A stretch of 51,088 bases of DNA from an uncultured Eubacteriales bacterium (GTDB lineage: Bacteria; Bacillota; Clostridia; Christensenellales; Aristaeellaceae): NCBI GenBank assembly GCA_902790015.1, contig CADAQF010000044.1:1-51088 (forward strand). The letters are read 5' to 3'. Of this stretch, positions 39,788-49,003 are shown one piece after another. Both the position numbers and the translations under genes were made by a program. The notes below the pieces were generated by a model. That model searched no databases, was not told where the DNA came from, and saw only the letters and a list, made by a program, of their open reading frames with translations. Numbering within the stretch: the first letter of the stretch is position 1; each line of letters begins with the position of its first letter.

Positions 39788-39977
39788 AAAAAAACGCTCC
39801 TCTCTGCCGCGGAGGAGCGCAAAACAAAAATCCCGTCCGGAAAGGCGTCAGCGCAACCTCCAAACGGCAGCAAAAACAATCCCCGTCCCTGCGGGGAACT
39901 ATCCTGCGGCCGGTCGTCAGTTGCTGCTGCGCATCAGTCTGCCTGGTACCATCCTTTCCTGAGCTGCGAAAATCATA
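39788..39977 (-). promoter_or_regulatory. ABC-F leader with short ORF and two terminator hairpins
   Basis: On the minus strand a leader of about 180 nt. It holds an 11-codon ORF (39952-39917, MVPGRLMRSSN), a hairpin CCCCG...CGGGG (39897-39881) followed by ATTGTTTTT, and a second hairpin CGCTCCTC...GAGGAGCG (39819-39795) followed by TTTTTTT directly before the ATG. The second stem also covers the only Shine-Dalgarno-like GAGGAG. This is the layout of ribosome-mediated attenuation for drug-inducible ABC-F genes. Confidence 0.75.
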
Positions 39978-40000
39978 GCATAAGGAAGCCGCCCTGTCAA
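39972..40000 (-). promoter_or_regulatory. Promoter of the ABC-F leader
   Basis: TTGACA (40000-39995), a 17-nt spacer and TATGAT (39977-39972) on the minus strand. Confidence 0.85.
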
Positions 40001-40110
40001 TCAATACTTCAATCAAAACAGAAGGACGGCCGTTATCAGCTATCAGGAAACAGCAGCGGCTTCAGGCATTCATTCGGGTGAGCAGCAATACTGTTTTACG
40101 GAATACGCCC

Positions 40111-40139
40111 GTCCCGCCGGAAAAGAATGCCGGCGGGAC
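40111..40139. terminator. Hairpin after the FMN-binding-like gene
   Basis: GTCCCGCCGG paired with CCGGCGGGAC around AAAAGAATG. No T run follows on the minus strand, so it may act as an mRNA 3' stabiliser rather than a full intrinsic terminator. Confidence 0.5.
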
Positions 40140-40156
40140 CGCTGCGCATTTTTCGC

Positions 40157-40963
40157 TTATTCCTCAGGCGCCAGGAAGCTGATCGGGGTAGCGCCGGTCA
40201 GGGCGTCGGGGGCCAGCAGGGTGACGGGCACGACTTCGATGTGCAGGGTCTGGAACGCGGCCTCATAACCGCCCTCGGTCCTGAAGCTGACGGTCATGCT
40301 GTAGCCGGCTTCGATCTCTTCGGCGGAAGCCGTCCGGGTCAGGACCATTTTGGCGTCGGCCGCAAAGCCGTTGACGGCATAGTTGGGGCCCTTTTCGCCG
40401 GTCTTGTTGTGGAAAGTATAGGTGCCGGTGCCGGCCTTCGCGGCCTTGGCGGCGGCCAGAACGCCCCGCGCATAGCCCAGGGTATCGGCGGTGGTGGCGC
40501 CGGATACGGCGTCCACGAACGCAGCCTTGTTTTCATCCGTGTAGCCGCTCAGGATCTCCTCCAGTTCGGCGATGGTCTTGCCTTTGACGAAGGCCTCGAT
40601 ATAGTCAAAATTGGCGGCGATCTGCACATACGACCCGGCGCGCTGCATGTTCAGGCTGTACAGGTCGCTGTTGACGCGCTTGGACCCCAGCACCATGCCT
40701 TCCGGATAATTCTTGCCGAAAGATCCGTCGCTGTTGGGGACGCCGACGGCGGCCAGGTCTTCCCGGCTGCCGATGAACTGGAATTCGTCGATCTTCGCGG
40801 CCAGGATCACGTCGTTCTGCAGCGCCACGGTGATCACGGCAAAGGCGCCGGTCCCGTGCGCGGCGTATTCGACCTGACCCATTACCACTTCGCCTTCCGC
40901 TGTGGCTCCGGCGGCGGACATCAGCAGCAGGGCGGACAGCAGCAGCGCTAAGAGTTTCTTCAT
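40157..40963 (-). CDS. Secreted FMN-binding-like protein
   Basis: A 268-residue protein with a signal peptide (about 1-22; KKLLALLLSALLLMSAAGAT). Residues about 25-165 contain an FMN-binding-like domain ending AAFVDAVSGATTADTLGYAR. The VSGAT motif is the flavin attachment site of NqrC/RnfG/ApbE-substrate proteins, in which Thr is flavinylated by ApbE. An early segment VMGQVEYAAHGTGAFAVITV and KIDEFQF fits the beta strands of that fold. The last 80 residues form a second beta-rich part with no recognised family (a second weaker TGATP occurs near the C-terminus). A promoter (TTGCAT, 16 nt, TATAAT) is upstream. A role in extracellular electron transfer is possible, not shown. Confidence 0.7.
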   Translation of the reverse strand: MKKLLALLLSALLLMSAAGATAEGEVVMGQVEYAAHGTGAFAVITVALQNDVILAAKIDEFQFIGSREDLAAVGVPNSDGSFGKNYPEGMVLGSKRVNSDLYSLNMQRAGSYVQIAANFDYIEAFVKGKTIAELEEILSGYTDENKAAFVDAVSGATTADTLGYARGVLAAAKAAKAGTGTYTFHNKTGEKGPNYAVNGFAADAKMVLTRTASAEEIEAGYSMTVSFRTEGGYEAAFQTLHIEVVPVTLLAPDALTGATPISFLAPEE

Positions 40964-41002
40964 GATGAGACTACCTAATTGGGTGTTTTTTTGTACATTT
41001 TC

Positions 41003-41030
41003 ATTATAGCAAATCCCCGGAGCAATGCAA
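41003..41030 (-). promoter_or_regulatory. Promoter of the FMN-binding-like gene
   Basis: TTGCAT (41030-41025), a 16-nt spacer and TATAAT (41008-41003) on the minus strand. The remaining part of the gap to 41304 is AT-rich on its right side with no clear promoter for the CnaB gene. Confidence 0.7.
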
Positions 41031-41304
41031 TACCCCAGACCCCTTTATAGGGAAAAATTTACACAAAACAGGCGCGGAGCCCCTGCGCCGCCCGTCCGGT
41101 TTTGAACGGAAGCGCTGATATCCTCAGGTTTTGCCGCCGCTTCTTCAGTTCGGTATTCGTTAACCGCCGCTGTTTTTCAGGGACGTTTATCTGTCTGTCC
41201 GGGGGAATCAGGAAATGAATATTTTATTACAAAAATATTACAATTCTTAAAGGATTTTTCGGAAGGGCGTCGAATATGGATGAAGAATAAGGGGGAATTT
41301 CAGC

Positions 41305-44300
41305 ATGGAAAAGACACTGTGGAAAAACCGGGCGGTCTGGCTGGTCGGGCTGACCATCCTGCTGCTGGCGCTGTGCGCGGGCCGCACGGCGCTGGCCGAC
41401 AATATCGATGTGGGCGGAGACGGATGGACCGGCAGGCTGACCGACGTCACCACCGGCTATGACCTGGATCCGGATTTCGACCTGGACATAGAGTGGTGGG
41501 GGCCCTTCCCCTACCCCAGCTTTTCGTTCAATGTGACGATCACCCTGGGCGTGAAGGGCAATTTTGATCTGGAAGTCACCAAGGGCAACCTGAACGGCGG
41601 CGTCAACCAGGAAGTGACGTACAAGACGAACGGGCTGTACCACCAGAGCCTCAACAACTGGCTCCTGAGCCGCCTGCCCAGCGCGTACGGCGTCGGGCTG
41701 GACGTTTTCGGCGATTTTTATCTGGGCGCCACCGGCCCCATCGAGGCGAAGGGCTCGTTCAACAACAGCCTTACCCTGAAGATAGGCACGGGCGGCGTCG
41801 ACCCCTCCCAGACCACGGACGTGACCTTCACCCAGGTAAAGCCCGGGACGGACAACCGGGAAGTGATGATCTGGCTGGGGACGAACTTCGGCACGACGCT
41901 GAAGCTGGGCGAGATCGGCTACAAGAGCCTCAAGGTAGGCCCGCTGATGACGGGCACCTTCCATTCCGTGGCCGCCGGGCGGGCGAAGGCCATGGTGGAA
42001 AAAAACAAGTTTTCCACCCTGCTGGACTATTTCCCCAGTCATCCCGACAGCCTGCACACCTGCACGGAGGCGGGCAAGGCCGGCTGCGTCACCGCCACCA
42101 CCAGCAAATATAACCAGAACGGCTACGATATCGGCGTGAAGGCCAGCATCACGATCGTCAAGGAGTTCTCCCTTTTCAACAAGCACTGGGTGACGGAGGC
42201 CCGCGGCAACACCCGGGACATCCGCACCCGCCATCAGTCGCTGACCTTTAACGAGCCGATGCGGGACGGGGCGTGCACCCACATGGTGTACCGGGTGCCG
42301 GCGGCCGTGTGGCGGGATCATGCGATGACCAGGCCCGCCGCGGCGGGGACCGACGTTTCCGCCAACCCGCCGCTGACCGCGGCGGACATGGACGCCAACG
42401 TCCTCAAGTACGCCTCCGGCCGCACCGGGACGGATCCCTCCCTGCCGGCCAACCGGGTGGACCTGTATCTGCCCTGGAAGGAAGGCCGCTATGAGCTCAA
42501 GGCCAGCATGCACGGGATCGAGGGCACCGGCCAGCAGCGGGACAGCATGCGCCGCAGCGCCAACGACCAGGTGGATATCATCCTGGCCGACACGGAGACC
42601 ACCAGCAGGTCGGTCAGCAAGACCTGGGATATCGACTACGAGCACAAGGACCGCCCGGACGAGATCCAGGTGGCGGTGCAGGCGCTGCACTATTCCACGG
42701 GGCTGGACAAGGTGCTGAACGTCGTCAACTGGGAAGACGTGGACGTGGCCACCCTGAGCGCGGCCAACAACTGGTCGTATACCTTTGACGGCCTGCCCAA
42801 ATACGATATCACCGAAGACGGCGAGCGCAAGGAGATCAAATACCGCGTCCGCGAGCTGTCCCCCGGCGACGGGGCGCCGAAGGACCGGATCGTCAAGGAC
42901 ACCTGGGACCTGGACAACCAGAGCGTCTGGGACGCCATCAAGAAGCAGTTCTCCTGGGACAAGATCTGGGAGGTAAGCCTCACCACGGATTACGTCAAGA
43001 AGCTGGCGGCCAAGAACACCTTCCCCAGCCCCCGCGTTTCCTACCACGTGGACGCGTACGTGACCAGCATGGGCGAAAACGTGGACGAGCACGATACCCG
43101 CTACGCGGTGACCTATGACGAGAACGGCAACGACGTTTCCATCACCAACACCGCCATGGAGAGCATCAAGATATACAAGCGCTGGGTGATGCTGGGCGAC
43201 GCGAAAACGCCGGACGACGTATACCTGGTGCTGACCAGCCGCATCAAGAGCGACTATACCGACATGCTGCAGGGCACGCCGGCGGAAAGGTTCGCCAAGC
43301 TGTGGCTGCCCATTCTCAACCCCCTGAGCGGCGACAAGATAAACCTGTTGAAGCTGGCCGGGCTGGATACACTGGCCGAGCTGGACTTCTGGAACCTGGC
43401 CAGCATCCCCATCACCATCGGCAAGGCCAAGGGCGGCGGGCAGAACCCGCTGACCGACTGGCGCGTGGGCTTCGAGGTCAAGAAATACGGCTTCCTGGGC
43501 GTGCCCGGCGTGCCGGTGGAATTCCAGGGGGCGGAGGTGTCCAGCCAGATCCTGCAGGACGTCCTGACCTTTATCCTGGGCTTTGAGATCCCCGTGTCCT
43601 TCAACCCCTTCGACACCTATGTGACCGTGCCGGGCAAGGCGTACAAGATCCCCGTGCTGGACAAGGACTGGGAGAAGACCTCCAACGTCATCAACACCTG
43701 GTACAAGGGCGACGGGAGCGGCGAAAAGCCCAAGGCCATCGGCGGCACCAAGTACTGGGTGAACGACAAGGAAAGCGACCGGCCGGACTACCTGACCATC
43801 CACGTCAAGGACGGGGAAAACGAGATAGGCTCCGTCAAGATCAGCAAGAGCGACAAGGACAACCAGGGCAAGGACAGCTGGGCCTGGGCCCTGACCGGCG
43901 AAAACCTCGACCCCGAAAAGACCTATACCGTGACCGAGGAATATCCCGAGGGCTTCGCCAACAAGGACAAATACCACCTGGAGGTCAAGGGGCACGACCT
44001 GTTCAACACCCTGAGCAACGGGAAAGACCCGGTCCTCCGGGGCGTAAAGTACTGGGACCTGCCCGAATCGGCGAAGGAAGTCCTGTACAGGGTGACCGCC
44101 CATCTTCAGCTGCAGTATAAGCGCGAGGGCGGCGAGCCTGTGGCGCTGTCGGAGATGCAGCGGGTAACCGAAACCAATAACTGGACCGTCACCTTCTCCC
44201 TGGAGGAGGCGAAGCGGAGGTACGCCGAGGCGGGGCTGGAGGGAGAGATCGATTACTCCAGGCTTTCCGTCGGGGAGTACGGCGGCAAGCAGCAGTTCGA

Positions 44301-46263
44301 TCAGTATTACGCGGAGCCCGTCTATTCCGTGGAGAGCGACGGCACGCCGGTGTGGACCTATGCCGTCACCAACAAGCTGATCGACCATGTAGTCGGTATC
44401 ACTGTCGAAAAGGTATGGAAGCGCGAGGACGAGACCTCGCGGCGTCCCGACAGCGTGACCGTGCATGTGCTGCGCGAGGGCCAGCAGTATCGGGACCTGA
44501 CGCTGAACGAAGGCAACGGCTGGAAGGCTTCCCTGGATATCCCGATCAGCGATACCAAAAAGCCCGACGTCGACAACCAGTATTACACCTTCAGCGTGAA
44601 GGAGGAGCCGGTGGACGGCTACACCTCGAGCCTGGAGGTGAGCGAAGACGTGACCATCGGCGTGGGCAGCCGGCCGTCCAGGCACGATTACAACTATACC
44701 CTGACCAACACCTGGACGGGCAACACCGACAAGGTGGACGTGACGGGCACCATCACCTGGCTGGACGACGACGACGCCCAGGGCCTGCGGCCGCAGAGCG
44801 TGCAGGTCAGCGTGATGAACAGCAACAACGAGCGCGTGTCGCAGCAGACCGTGGAAAGCGGCGTGAACGAGTTCCACGTGTACGGCCTGCCCAAGAACGC
44901 CGCCGACGGCAGCCAGCTGAGCTATTATTTCGTGCAGGACGGGCTGCCGGAGGGCTACCGCGCGGCGTATGACCAGCCCAGCTTCGACGCGGAGCGCAAT
45001 CTGTGGTCCATGAACGTGAACAACACCCTGGAGCGCTTTGTGACGGACGTCGCCGTGAACAAGGTGTGGGACGACGGCAACGACCGGGAGGGCATACGGC
45101 CCGAGAGCGTCAGCGTGACCCTGTACCGCGTCGCCGGGGAGAGCGGCGAGACCCAGGAGGTGCAGCAGACGGAGCTGAACGCCGAAAACGAGTGGAAGCG
45201 CGTCTTCCGCGACCTGCCCACCGTGGACGAGCAGGGCGGCGCGTATTCGTATTACGTGGAGGAGGCCGAGACGGAGGGCTACCGCACCGAGCTCAGCGGC
45301 AGCCAGCAGCAGGGCTTTACCTTCATCAACACCATCAGGTCCAAGACCATCGACATCCCCGTCAGCAAAAAGTGGCGGGACAACGAAAACGCCTGGGGCA
45401 CCCGGACGGACAGCGTGGTCATCGAGCTGCTGGCGGACGGCGAGCCCGCCCGCGGCGTCCCCGGAGAGGGGCAGGAGCAGGGCGAGCCGCTCAGGCTGAC
45501 GCTCAGCGCGGACAACGACTGGCAGGGAACCTTCGAGCAGGTGCCCGTCTTCCGGGAGGATTCCGAGATCGTATACACCGTGCGGGAAGAGAATACGCCC
45601 AGGTGGTACGAGGCCGATATCTCCGGCAGCGCCGAGGAAGGCTTCACGGTGAGCAACGAGCTTCAGTCCCTCTATTTCCTGGTGATCAAGAACTGGGACG
45701 ACGACGGCGCCGTGAGCGACCGGCCCGGGAGCATCACCGTCGGGATCCTCAAGGACGGGGAACCGGCTGAGATCGTCCTGCCCGACGGCACGGTGGCCAG
45801 CACGATGACCCTTTCGGAGGAGGGCGGCTGGGTCAACCTCTGGACGGTCCCGATCGTGGAAAGCACGCCCGAAGGCCCGGTCGAGGTAGACCCCGCGCGC
45901 TATACCGTCATGGAGGAAGAGACCGAGAAATACACCTGCCTCACTGAGTACGAAACGGAAGAGGAAGATCACCTGACCGTGATCACCATGACCAACACGC
46001 CCGGAAAGAAACTCATCATCCGCAAGGTATGGACGGACGGCCTGAACGCCCGCCGCACCAGGCCCGACGAGCTGCGCCTGACCCTGACCGGCGATCTGGA
46101 GGGCGAGCCGTATACCAGGGACATCGTGCTGACCGCCGCCGATTCGACGGGCCCCGACGTCTGGGAGACCGTGATCTATGTCCCGCGGGAACTGACCGGC
46201 ATCACCCTGACCGAGGACGAAACCCCCTCCGGCTACCTGTCCTATATCCTGCAGACTGAATGA
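41305..46263 (+). CDS. Giant secreted CnaB-repeat protein
   Basis: A 1652-residue protein. Signal peptide (about 1-32; VWLVGLTILLLALCAGRTAL). A unique N-terminal region (about 33-430) has no recognised family. From about 430 to the end it consists of some ten CnaB-type Ig-like modules, seen as repeated starts such as VEKVWKREDETSRRPDSVTV, VNKVWDDGNDREGIRPESVS, VSKKWRDNENAWGTRTDSVV and IRKVWTDGLNARRTRPDELR. CnaB modules usually hold Lys-Asn/Asp isopeptide bonds and build stiff stalks in adhesins. The protein ends within the last module (SGYLSYILQTE) without LPxTG, membrane segment or charged tail, so it is either released or anchored another way. The ATG follows AAGGGGG. Confidence 0.85.
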   Translation: MEKTLWKNRAVWLVGLTILLLALCAGRTALADNIDVGGDGWTGRLTDVTTGYDLDPDFDLDIEWWGPFPYPSFSFNVTITLGVKGNFDLEVTKGNLNGGVNQEVTYKTNGLYHQSLNNWLLSRLPSAYGVGLDVFGDFYLGATGPIEAKGSFNNSLTLKIGTGGVDPSQTTDVTFTQVKPGTDNREVMIWLGTNFGTTLKLGEIGYKSLKVGPLMTGTFHSVAAGRAKAMVEKNKFSTLLDYFPSHPDSLHTCTEAGKAGCVTATTSKYNQNGYDIGVKASITIVKEFSLFNKHWVTEARGNTRDIRTRHQSLTFNEPMRDGACTHMVYRVPAAVWRDHAMTRPAAAGTDVSANPPLTAADMDANVLKYASGRTGTDPSLPANRVDLYLPWKEGRYELKASMHGIEGTGQQRDSMRRSANDQVDIILADTETTSRSVSKTWDIDYEHKDRPDEIQVAVQALHYSTGLDKVLNVVNWEDVDVATLSAANNWSYTFDGLPKYDITEDGERKEIKYRVRELSPGDGAPKDRIVKDTWDLDNQSVWDAIKKQFSWDKIWEVSLTTDYVKKLAAKNTFPSPRVSYHVDAYVTSMGENVDEHDTRYAVTYDENGNDVSITNTAMESIKIYKRWVMLGDAKTPDDVYLVLTSRIKSDYTDMLQGTPAERFAKLWLPILNPLSGDKINLLKLAGLDTLAELDFWNLASIPITIGKAKGGGQNPLTDWRVGFEVKKYGFLGVPGVPVEFQGAEVSSQILQDVLTFILGFEIPVSFNPFDTYVTVPGKAYKIPVLDKDWEKTSNVINTWYKGDGSGEKPKAIGGTKYWVNDKESDRPDYLTIHVKDGENEIGSVKISKSDKDNQGKDSWAWALTGENLDPEKTYTVTEEYPEGFANKDKYHLEVKGHDLFNTLSNGKDPVLRGVKYWDLPESAKEVLYRVTAHLQLQYKREGGEPVALSEMQRVTETNNWTVTFSLEEAKRRYAEAGLEGEIDYSRLSVGEYGGKQQFDQYYAEPVYSVESDGTPVWTYAVTNKLIDHVVGITVEKVWKREDETSRRPDSVTVHVLREGQQYRDLTLNEGNGWKASLDIPISDTKKPDVDNQYYTFSVKEEPVDGYTSSLEVSEDVTIGVGSRPSRHDYNYTLTNTWTGNTDKVDVTGTITWLDDDDAQGLRPQSVQVSVMNSNNERVSQQTVESGVNEFHVYGLPKNAADGSQLSYYFVQDGLPEGYRAAYDQPSFDAERNLWSMNVNNTLERFVTDVAVNKVWDDGNDREGIRPESVSVTLYRVAGESGETQEVQQTELNAENEWKRVFRDLPTVDEQGGAYSYYVEEAETEGYRTELSGSQQQGFTFINTIRSKTIDIPVSKKWRDNENAWGTRTDSVVIELLADGEPARGVPGEGQEQGEPLRLTLSADNDWQGTFEQVPVFREDSEIVYTVREENTPRWYEADISGSAEEGFTVSNELQSLYFLVIKNWDDDGAVSDRPGSITVGILKDGEPAEIVLPDGTVASTMTLSEEGGWVNLWTVPIVESTPEGPVEVDPARYTVMEEETEKYTCLTEYETEEEDHLTVITMTNTPGKKLIIRKVWTDGLNARRTRPDELRLTLTGDLEGEPYTRDIVLTAADSTGPDVWETVIYVPRELTGITLTEDETPSGYLSYILQTE

Positions 46264-46282
46264 CGTTTCCAAAAATACGTAT

Positions 46283-46313
46283 GGCCGGTCCCCCGTCCGG
46301 GGGACCGGCCAGT
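46283..46313 (+). terminator. Terminator of the CnaB gene
   Basis: GGCCGGTCCCC paired with GGGGACCGGCC, followed by AGTTTA; strong stem, short T run. Confidence 0.65.
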
Positions 46314-46400
46314 TTATCTGCACCCCCTGTTGCGGAAGGACAGGAAGGATAACAGGTTTGTAATGTAAGCGGACTGTAAAACAGAATAATTGAAATGAAC

Positions 46401-46438
46401 AGCAGGGAGCCCGCCTCGTTTCTGGCGGGCTCCCTGCT
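46401..46438 (-). terminator. Hairpin after the helicase gene
   Basis: AGCAGGGAGCCCGCC paired with GGCGGGCTCCCTGCT around TCGTTTCT, 25 nt beyond the stop codon of the minus-strand helicase gene. Confidence 0.65.
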
Positions 46439-46463
46439 CGTGATGAAAGACGCGGTGATTCCG

Positions 46464-48869
46464 CTATCCGCGCCGGCGTCGCCTGCCGCCGGCAGAGGGC
46501 CTGGGGGCGTACTGGCGGTGAAAGCAGCTGTCGCACAGCGGGTACGGCCAGTTCCACGGCAGGCGCTTTTTGCATAACGGGCAGGTCTTCGCGTTCAGCT
46601 TCTGGGTGGACAGGATGTGTATGATGCCCTCGGATATCACGTCCTTCCGGCGCTGTATCTCATCCAGCACCGGGTCGGGGTCGGGCAGGAAAAGCCGGGC
46701 GTAGTTATAGTACAGGTCGCAGCGCCGGTAGTCCGCCTCCAGCCCGTCCAGCATCGACACCGTGCAGTCCTCCGGGTCGGGCGGCGAGGGGATCTCAGAC
46801 AGCACGGGCGCGTGTTCCCCGCGGCACTCGGCGTGATACATGCCTTTCCAGCGGGCCAGCAGGTCCGGGTCGGTCTCGTCAAAGGGAACGCACAGGAAAC
46901 GGTACAGCAGGTTTTTGTCCGTGCGCGGGGTTTCCAGCATGGCGGCCAGGGCGTTCATCCTTTCCGTCGAGGCCTTGGAAAAGCAGCCCTTGTCCTGCAT
47001 CAGCATCCACTGGCTGAGTATCTGCGTCAGCGGCAGCGGGATGCCCAGCAGGGACTCGGGGAAGCGTATCACCGCCTCGGTGAGGGGCGTGAGCGGCTTT
47101 CTGAGCGCCTGCGCCACCAGGCTTTTGAACCCGTAGGCGTTCACATAGCCTATCTCGTACAGGCCGTAGCGCCCCGCGCGCCCGGCGATCTGCTTGAACT
47201 CCGCGTCCGTAAGCGTGCGGGTGATGTCCCCGTCGTATTTTTCCGATTCCAGGAAAACCACCCGCCGTATCGGCAGGTTCATCCCCATGGCGATGGCGTC
47301 GGTGGATACCACGACCTCCGTCTCTCCCTGCCTAAACCGCCGCGCCTGGTCGCGCCGCACGTCGGGCGGCAGCGCCCCGTATACCAGGGACACCCGCCCG
47401 CCCCGGGCGCGCAGCTCCGCCGCCACGGCGTGCACCCGCGCCTTGGAAAAGACGATCAGCGCGTCCCCCGGCCGCACGGAGGCCGGAAAATGGAACGCCT
47501 CCTTCTCGGCCTCCAGGGGCGTCATCCGCTCGTGGCGCACCACGGTCAGGTCGTCCCCGCATTCCCGGATGATCAGGGTCAGCAGGGCTTCCGCGTCCGG
47601 GGAGGCGCAGGCGTGGATCTCGTCCGCGCACAGGCCCAAAATCGCCGCCGTCCACGCGCCGCCCCGGTCCCGGTCCGCCATCATCTGGCACTCGTCGATC
47701 ACCGCCACGTCGTAATGGGTCTTAAGGTCTGCCATCTCCACGGTGGAGGCTTGTACGCGGCTGCCGGGCACGCGGATCTGCTCTTCCCCCGTCACCAGGG
47801 AGCAGGGCGTGCCCTCCATGTTCAGCGTATCGAACTGTTCGGCCGCCAGCAGCCGCAGCGGCCCTAAATAAATGCCCTTTTCCGCGTACCTGAGGCGCTG
47901 CACGCCGTCGTGCGTCTTTCCGGAATTGGTCGGCCCCAGGTGAAGGTAAAAATGCCTCCGCATCTGCCTGGCCAGGGGATACAGGTCCCGGTAGTGCTCC
48001 GGCACGGCGCTCAGCAGGGCGTCCCGCAGCCGCCGCTCCTTTTCCTTCTCCGCGTCCGTCTTTTTCTGCAGTTGGCGGACGGAATCGTTTTGGGCGATCA
48101 GCCGGGCGATCCGCCTGTCCGGAAACCGCCTTTTTATTTCCGCGCACATCGCGCGGGCCGCCCTGGCCGCCTCCGCCCCGGCCATCGCGGCCACGGTTTC
48201 GCCCCGCGCGCCGCAGACGCGGCCGCAGGCCCTGATCTCGGGATAGGCCTTTTCCAATTCCTTCTTAAGCTCCGCCTCCAAAGTTTGCGGAAAATACGCC
48301 TGCCGCACCGCCTCTTCCGTCATGCCGTGCGGGAACAGCCGCCTTTGCACCGCGTCCGCCGCGGCGCCCGCGCGCTGCTCCTTGGGCAGGGAGGCCGTCA
48401 GCTTCCCGTGCAGCAGATAGCTCTCCACCCGGGCGTCCGCCGCGGCCGAAAGGCGTTTGAACTGTTTTTTGAAAAACTGCTCCGGCGTCCTGTTTTCCGC
48501 CAGGGTCAGCGCCGCCCTGGCACGGTCCAGCGGCAGCCGGCTTTTTTCCACCGATCGCAGAAAAGGCAGGCATATGGGCCTTCCCCTTTCCGCCTCCTGC
48601 ATGATCAGCCCTTCCAGCAGTTCAAATTCCGCCTCGTGATAATCGAGCGTCAGCTCCCCGCGCAAAAGCGCCTGATACACCTTGTCCCGGCGCTTGATCT
48701 GAAACACGGTGTTTTCAAACGCCTGGCTGCGCAGGTATGCCTTTCTTTCCTGCGCCGGCATGCGCGCCGTGACGGGCTTCACCTTTTTCTGCGCGCACTG
48801 CACGAGAAAGGCTTCCCTTTCCCGCAGGACCTCCTGCGCGTACAGCGCCAGCGCTTCCTGTCTGTCCAT
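46464..48869 (-). CDS. SUV3-like RNA helicase with C-terminal zinc ribbon
   Basis: An 801-residue superfamily 2 helicase. The N-terminal 300 residues are helical and charged with no recognised domain. The helicase core starts with the SUV3-specific Walker A LHLGPTNSGKTHDGVQRL (near 311-318 for GPTNSGKT), motif II IDECQ (near 391), and later VSTDAIAMGMNLPIRRVVF and IAGRAGRYG (motif VI). The C-terminal helical domain of SUV3 follows (RFPESLLGIPLPLTQIL). The last 40 residues add a zinc ribbon CPLCKKRLPWNWPYPLCDSC and an Arg/Gly tail. SUV3 proteins unwind RNA for degradation, in mitochondria with polynucleotide phosphorylase. Bacterial copies occur but are uncommon. The neighbouring genes give no further clue. 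Confidence 0.88.
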   Translation of the reverse strand: MDRQEALALYAQEVLREREAFLVQCAQKKVKPVTARMPAQERKAYLRSQAFENTVFQIKRRDKVYQALLRGELTLDYHEAEFELLEGLIMQEAERGRPICLPFLRSVEKSRLPLDRARAALTLAENRTPEQFFKKQFKRLSAAADARVESYLLHGKLTASLPKEQRAGAAADAVQRRLFPHGMTEEAVRQAYFPQTLEAELKKELEKAYPEIRACGRVCGARGETVAAMAGAEAARAARAMCAEIKRRFPDRRIARLIAQNDSVRQLQKKTDAEKEKERRLRDALLSAVPEHYRDLYPLARQMRRHFYLHLGPTNSGKTHDGVQRLRYAEKGIYLGPLRLLAAEQFDTLNMEGTPCSLVTGEEQIRVPGSRVQASTVEMADLKTHYDVAVIDECQMMADRDRGGAWTAAILGLCADEIHACASPDAEALLTLIIRECGDDLTVVRHERMTPLEAEKEAFHFPASVRPGDALIVFSKARVHAVAAELRARGGRVSLVYGALPPDVRRDQARRFRQGETEVVVSTDAIAMGMNLPIRRVVFLESEKYDGDITRTLTDAEFKQIAGRAGRYGLYEIGYVNAYGFKSLVAQALRKPLTPLTEAVIRFPESLLGIPLPLTQILSQWMLMQDKGCFSKASTERMNALAAMLETPRTDKNLLYRFLCVPFDETDPDLLARWKGMYHAECRGEHAPVLSEIPSPPDPEDCTVSMLDGLEADYRRCDLYYNYARLFLPDPDPVLDEIQRRKDVISEGIIHILSTQKLNAKTCPLCKKRLPWNWPYPLCDSCFHRQYAPRPSAGGRRRRRG

Positions 48870-49003
48870 GGGTGCTCCTCTCCGGCGGCCGCGGCGCCTG
48901 CCGCGCGCCCCCCGATCGGTCCCATTATATCAACCGGGGCCGCCGGATGCAAGCGCGGCGCCGCCGCAGGCCGGAGAAGAGGAGCGTTTCCGGCGCAAAT
49001 GAA

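Noticed and set aside
39935..39960. T-box-like TGGTACC in the ABC-F leader
   Set aside because: The leader is only about 180 nt from the promoter, with no room for a T-box specifier stem, and the gene is not an aminoacyl-tRNA or amino-acid gene; the string lies in the start of the short leader ORF.
43018..43050. FPSPRV in the CnaB protein, matching the C-terminal tail of paralogues A-D, with about 19 identical bases
   Set aside because: It is internal, lacks the surrounding KYGL..CT motif, and common Pro/Ser/Arg codons in this GC-rich genome make a short match likely by chance.
41227..46575. Long antisense open frame of about 1780 codons opposite the CnaB gene
   Set aside because: It is a GC-rich codon-bias shadow with low-complexity Gly/Val/His/Arg content and no ribosome binding site; the plus strand clearly encodes CnaB modules.
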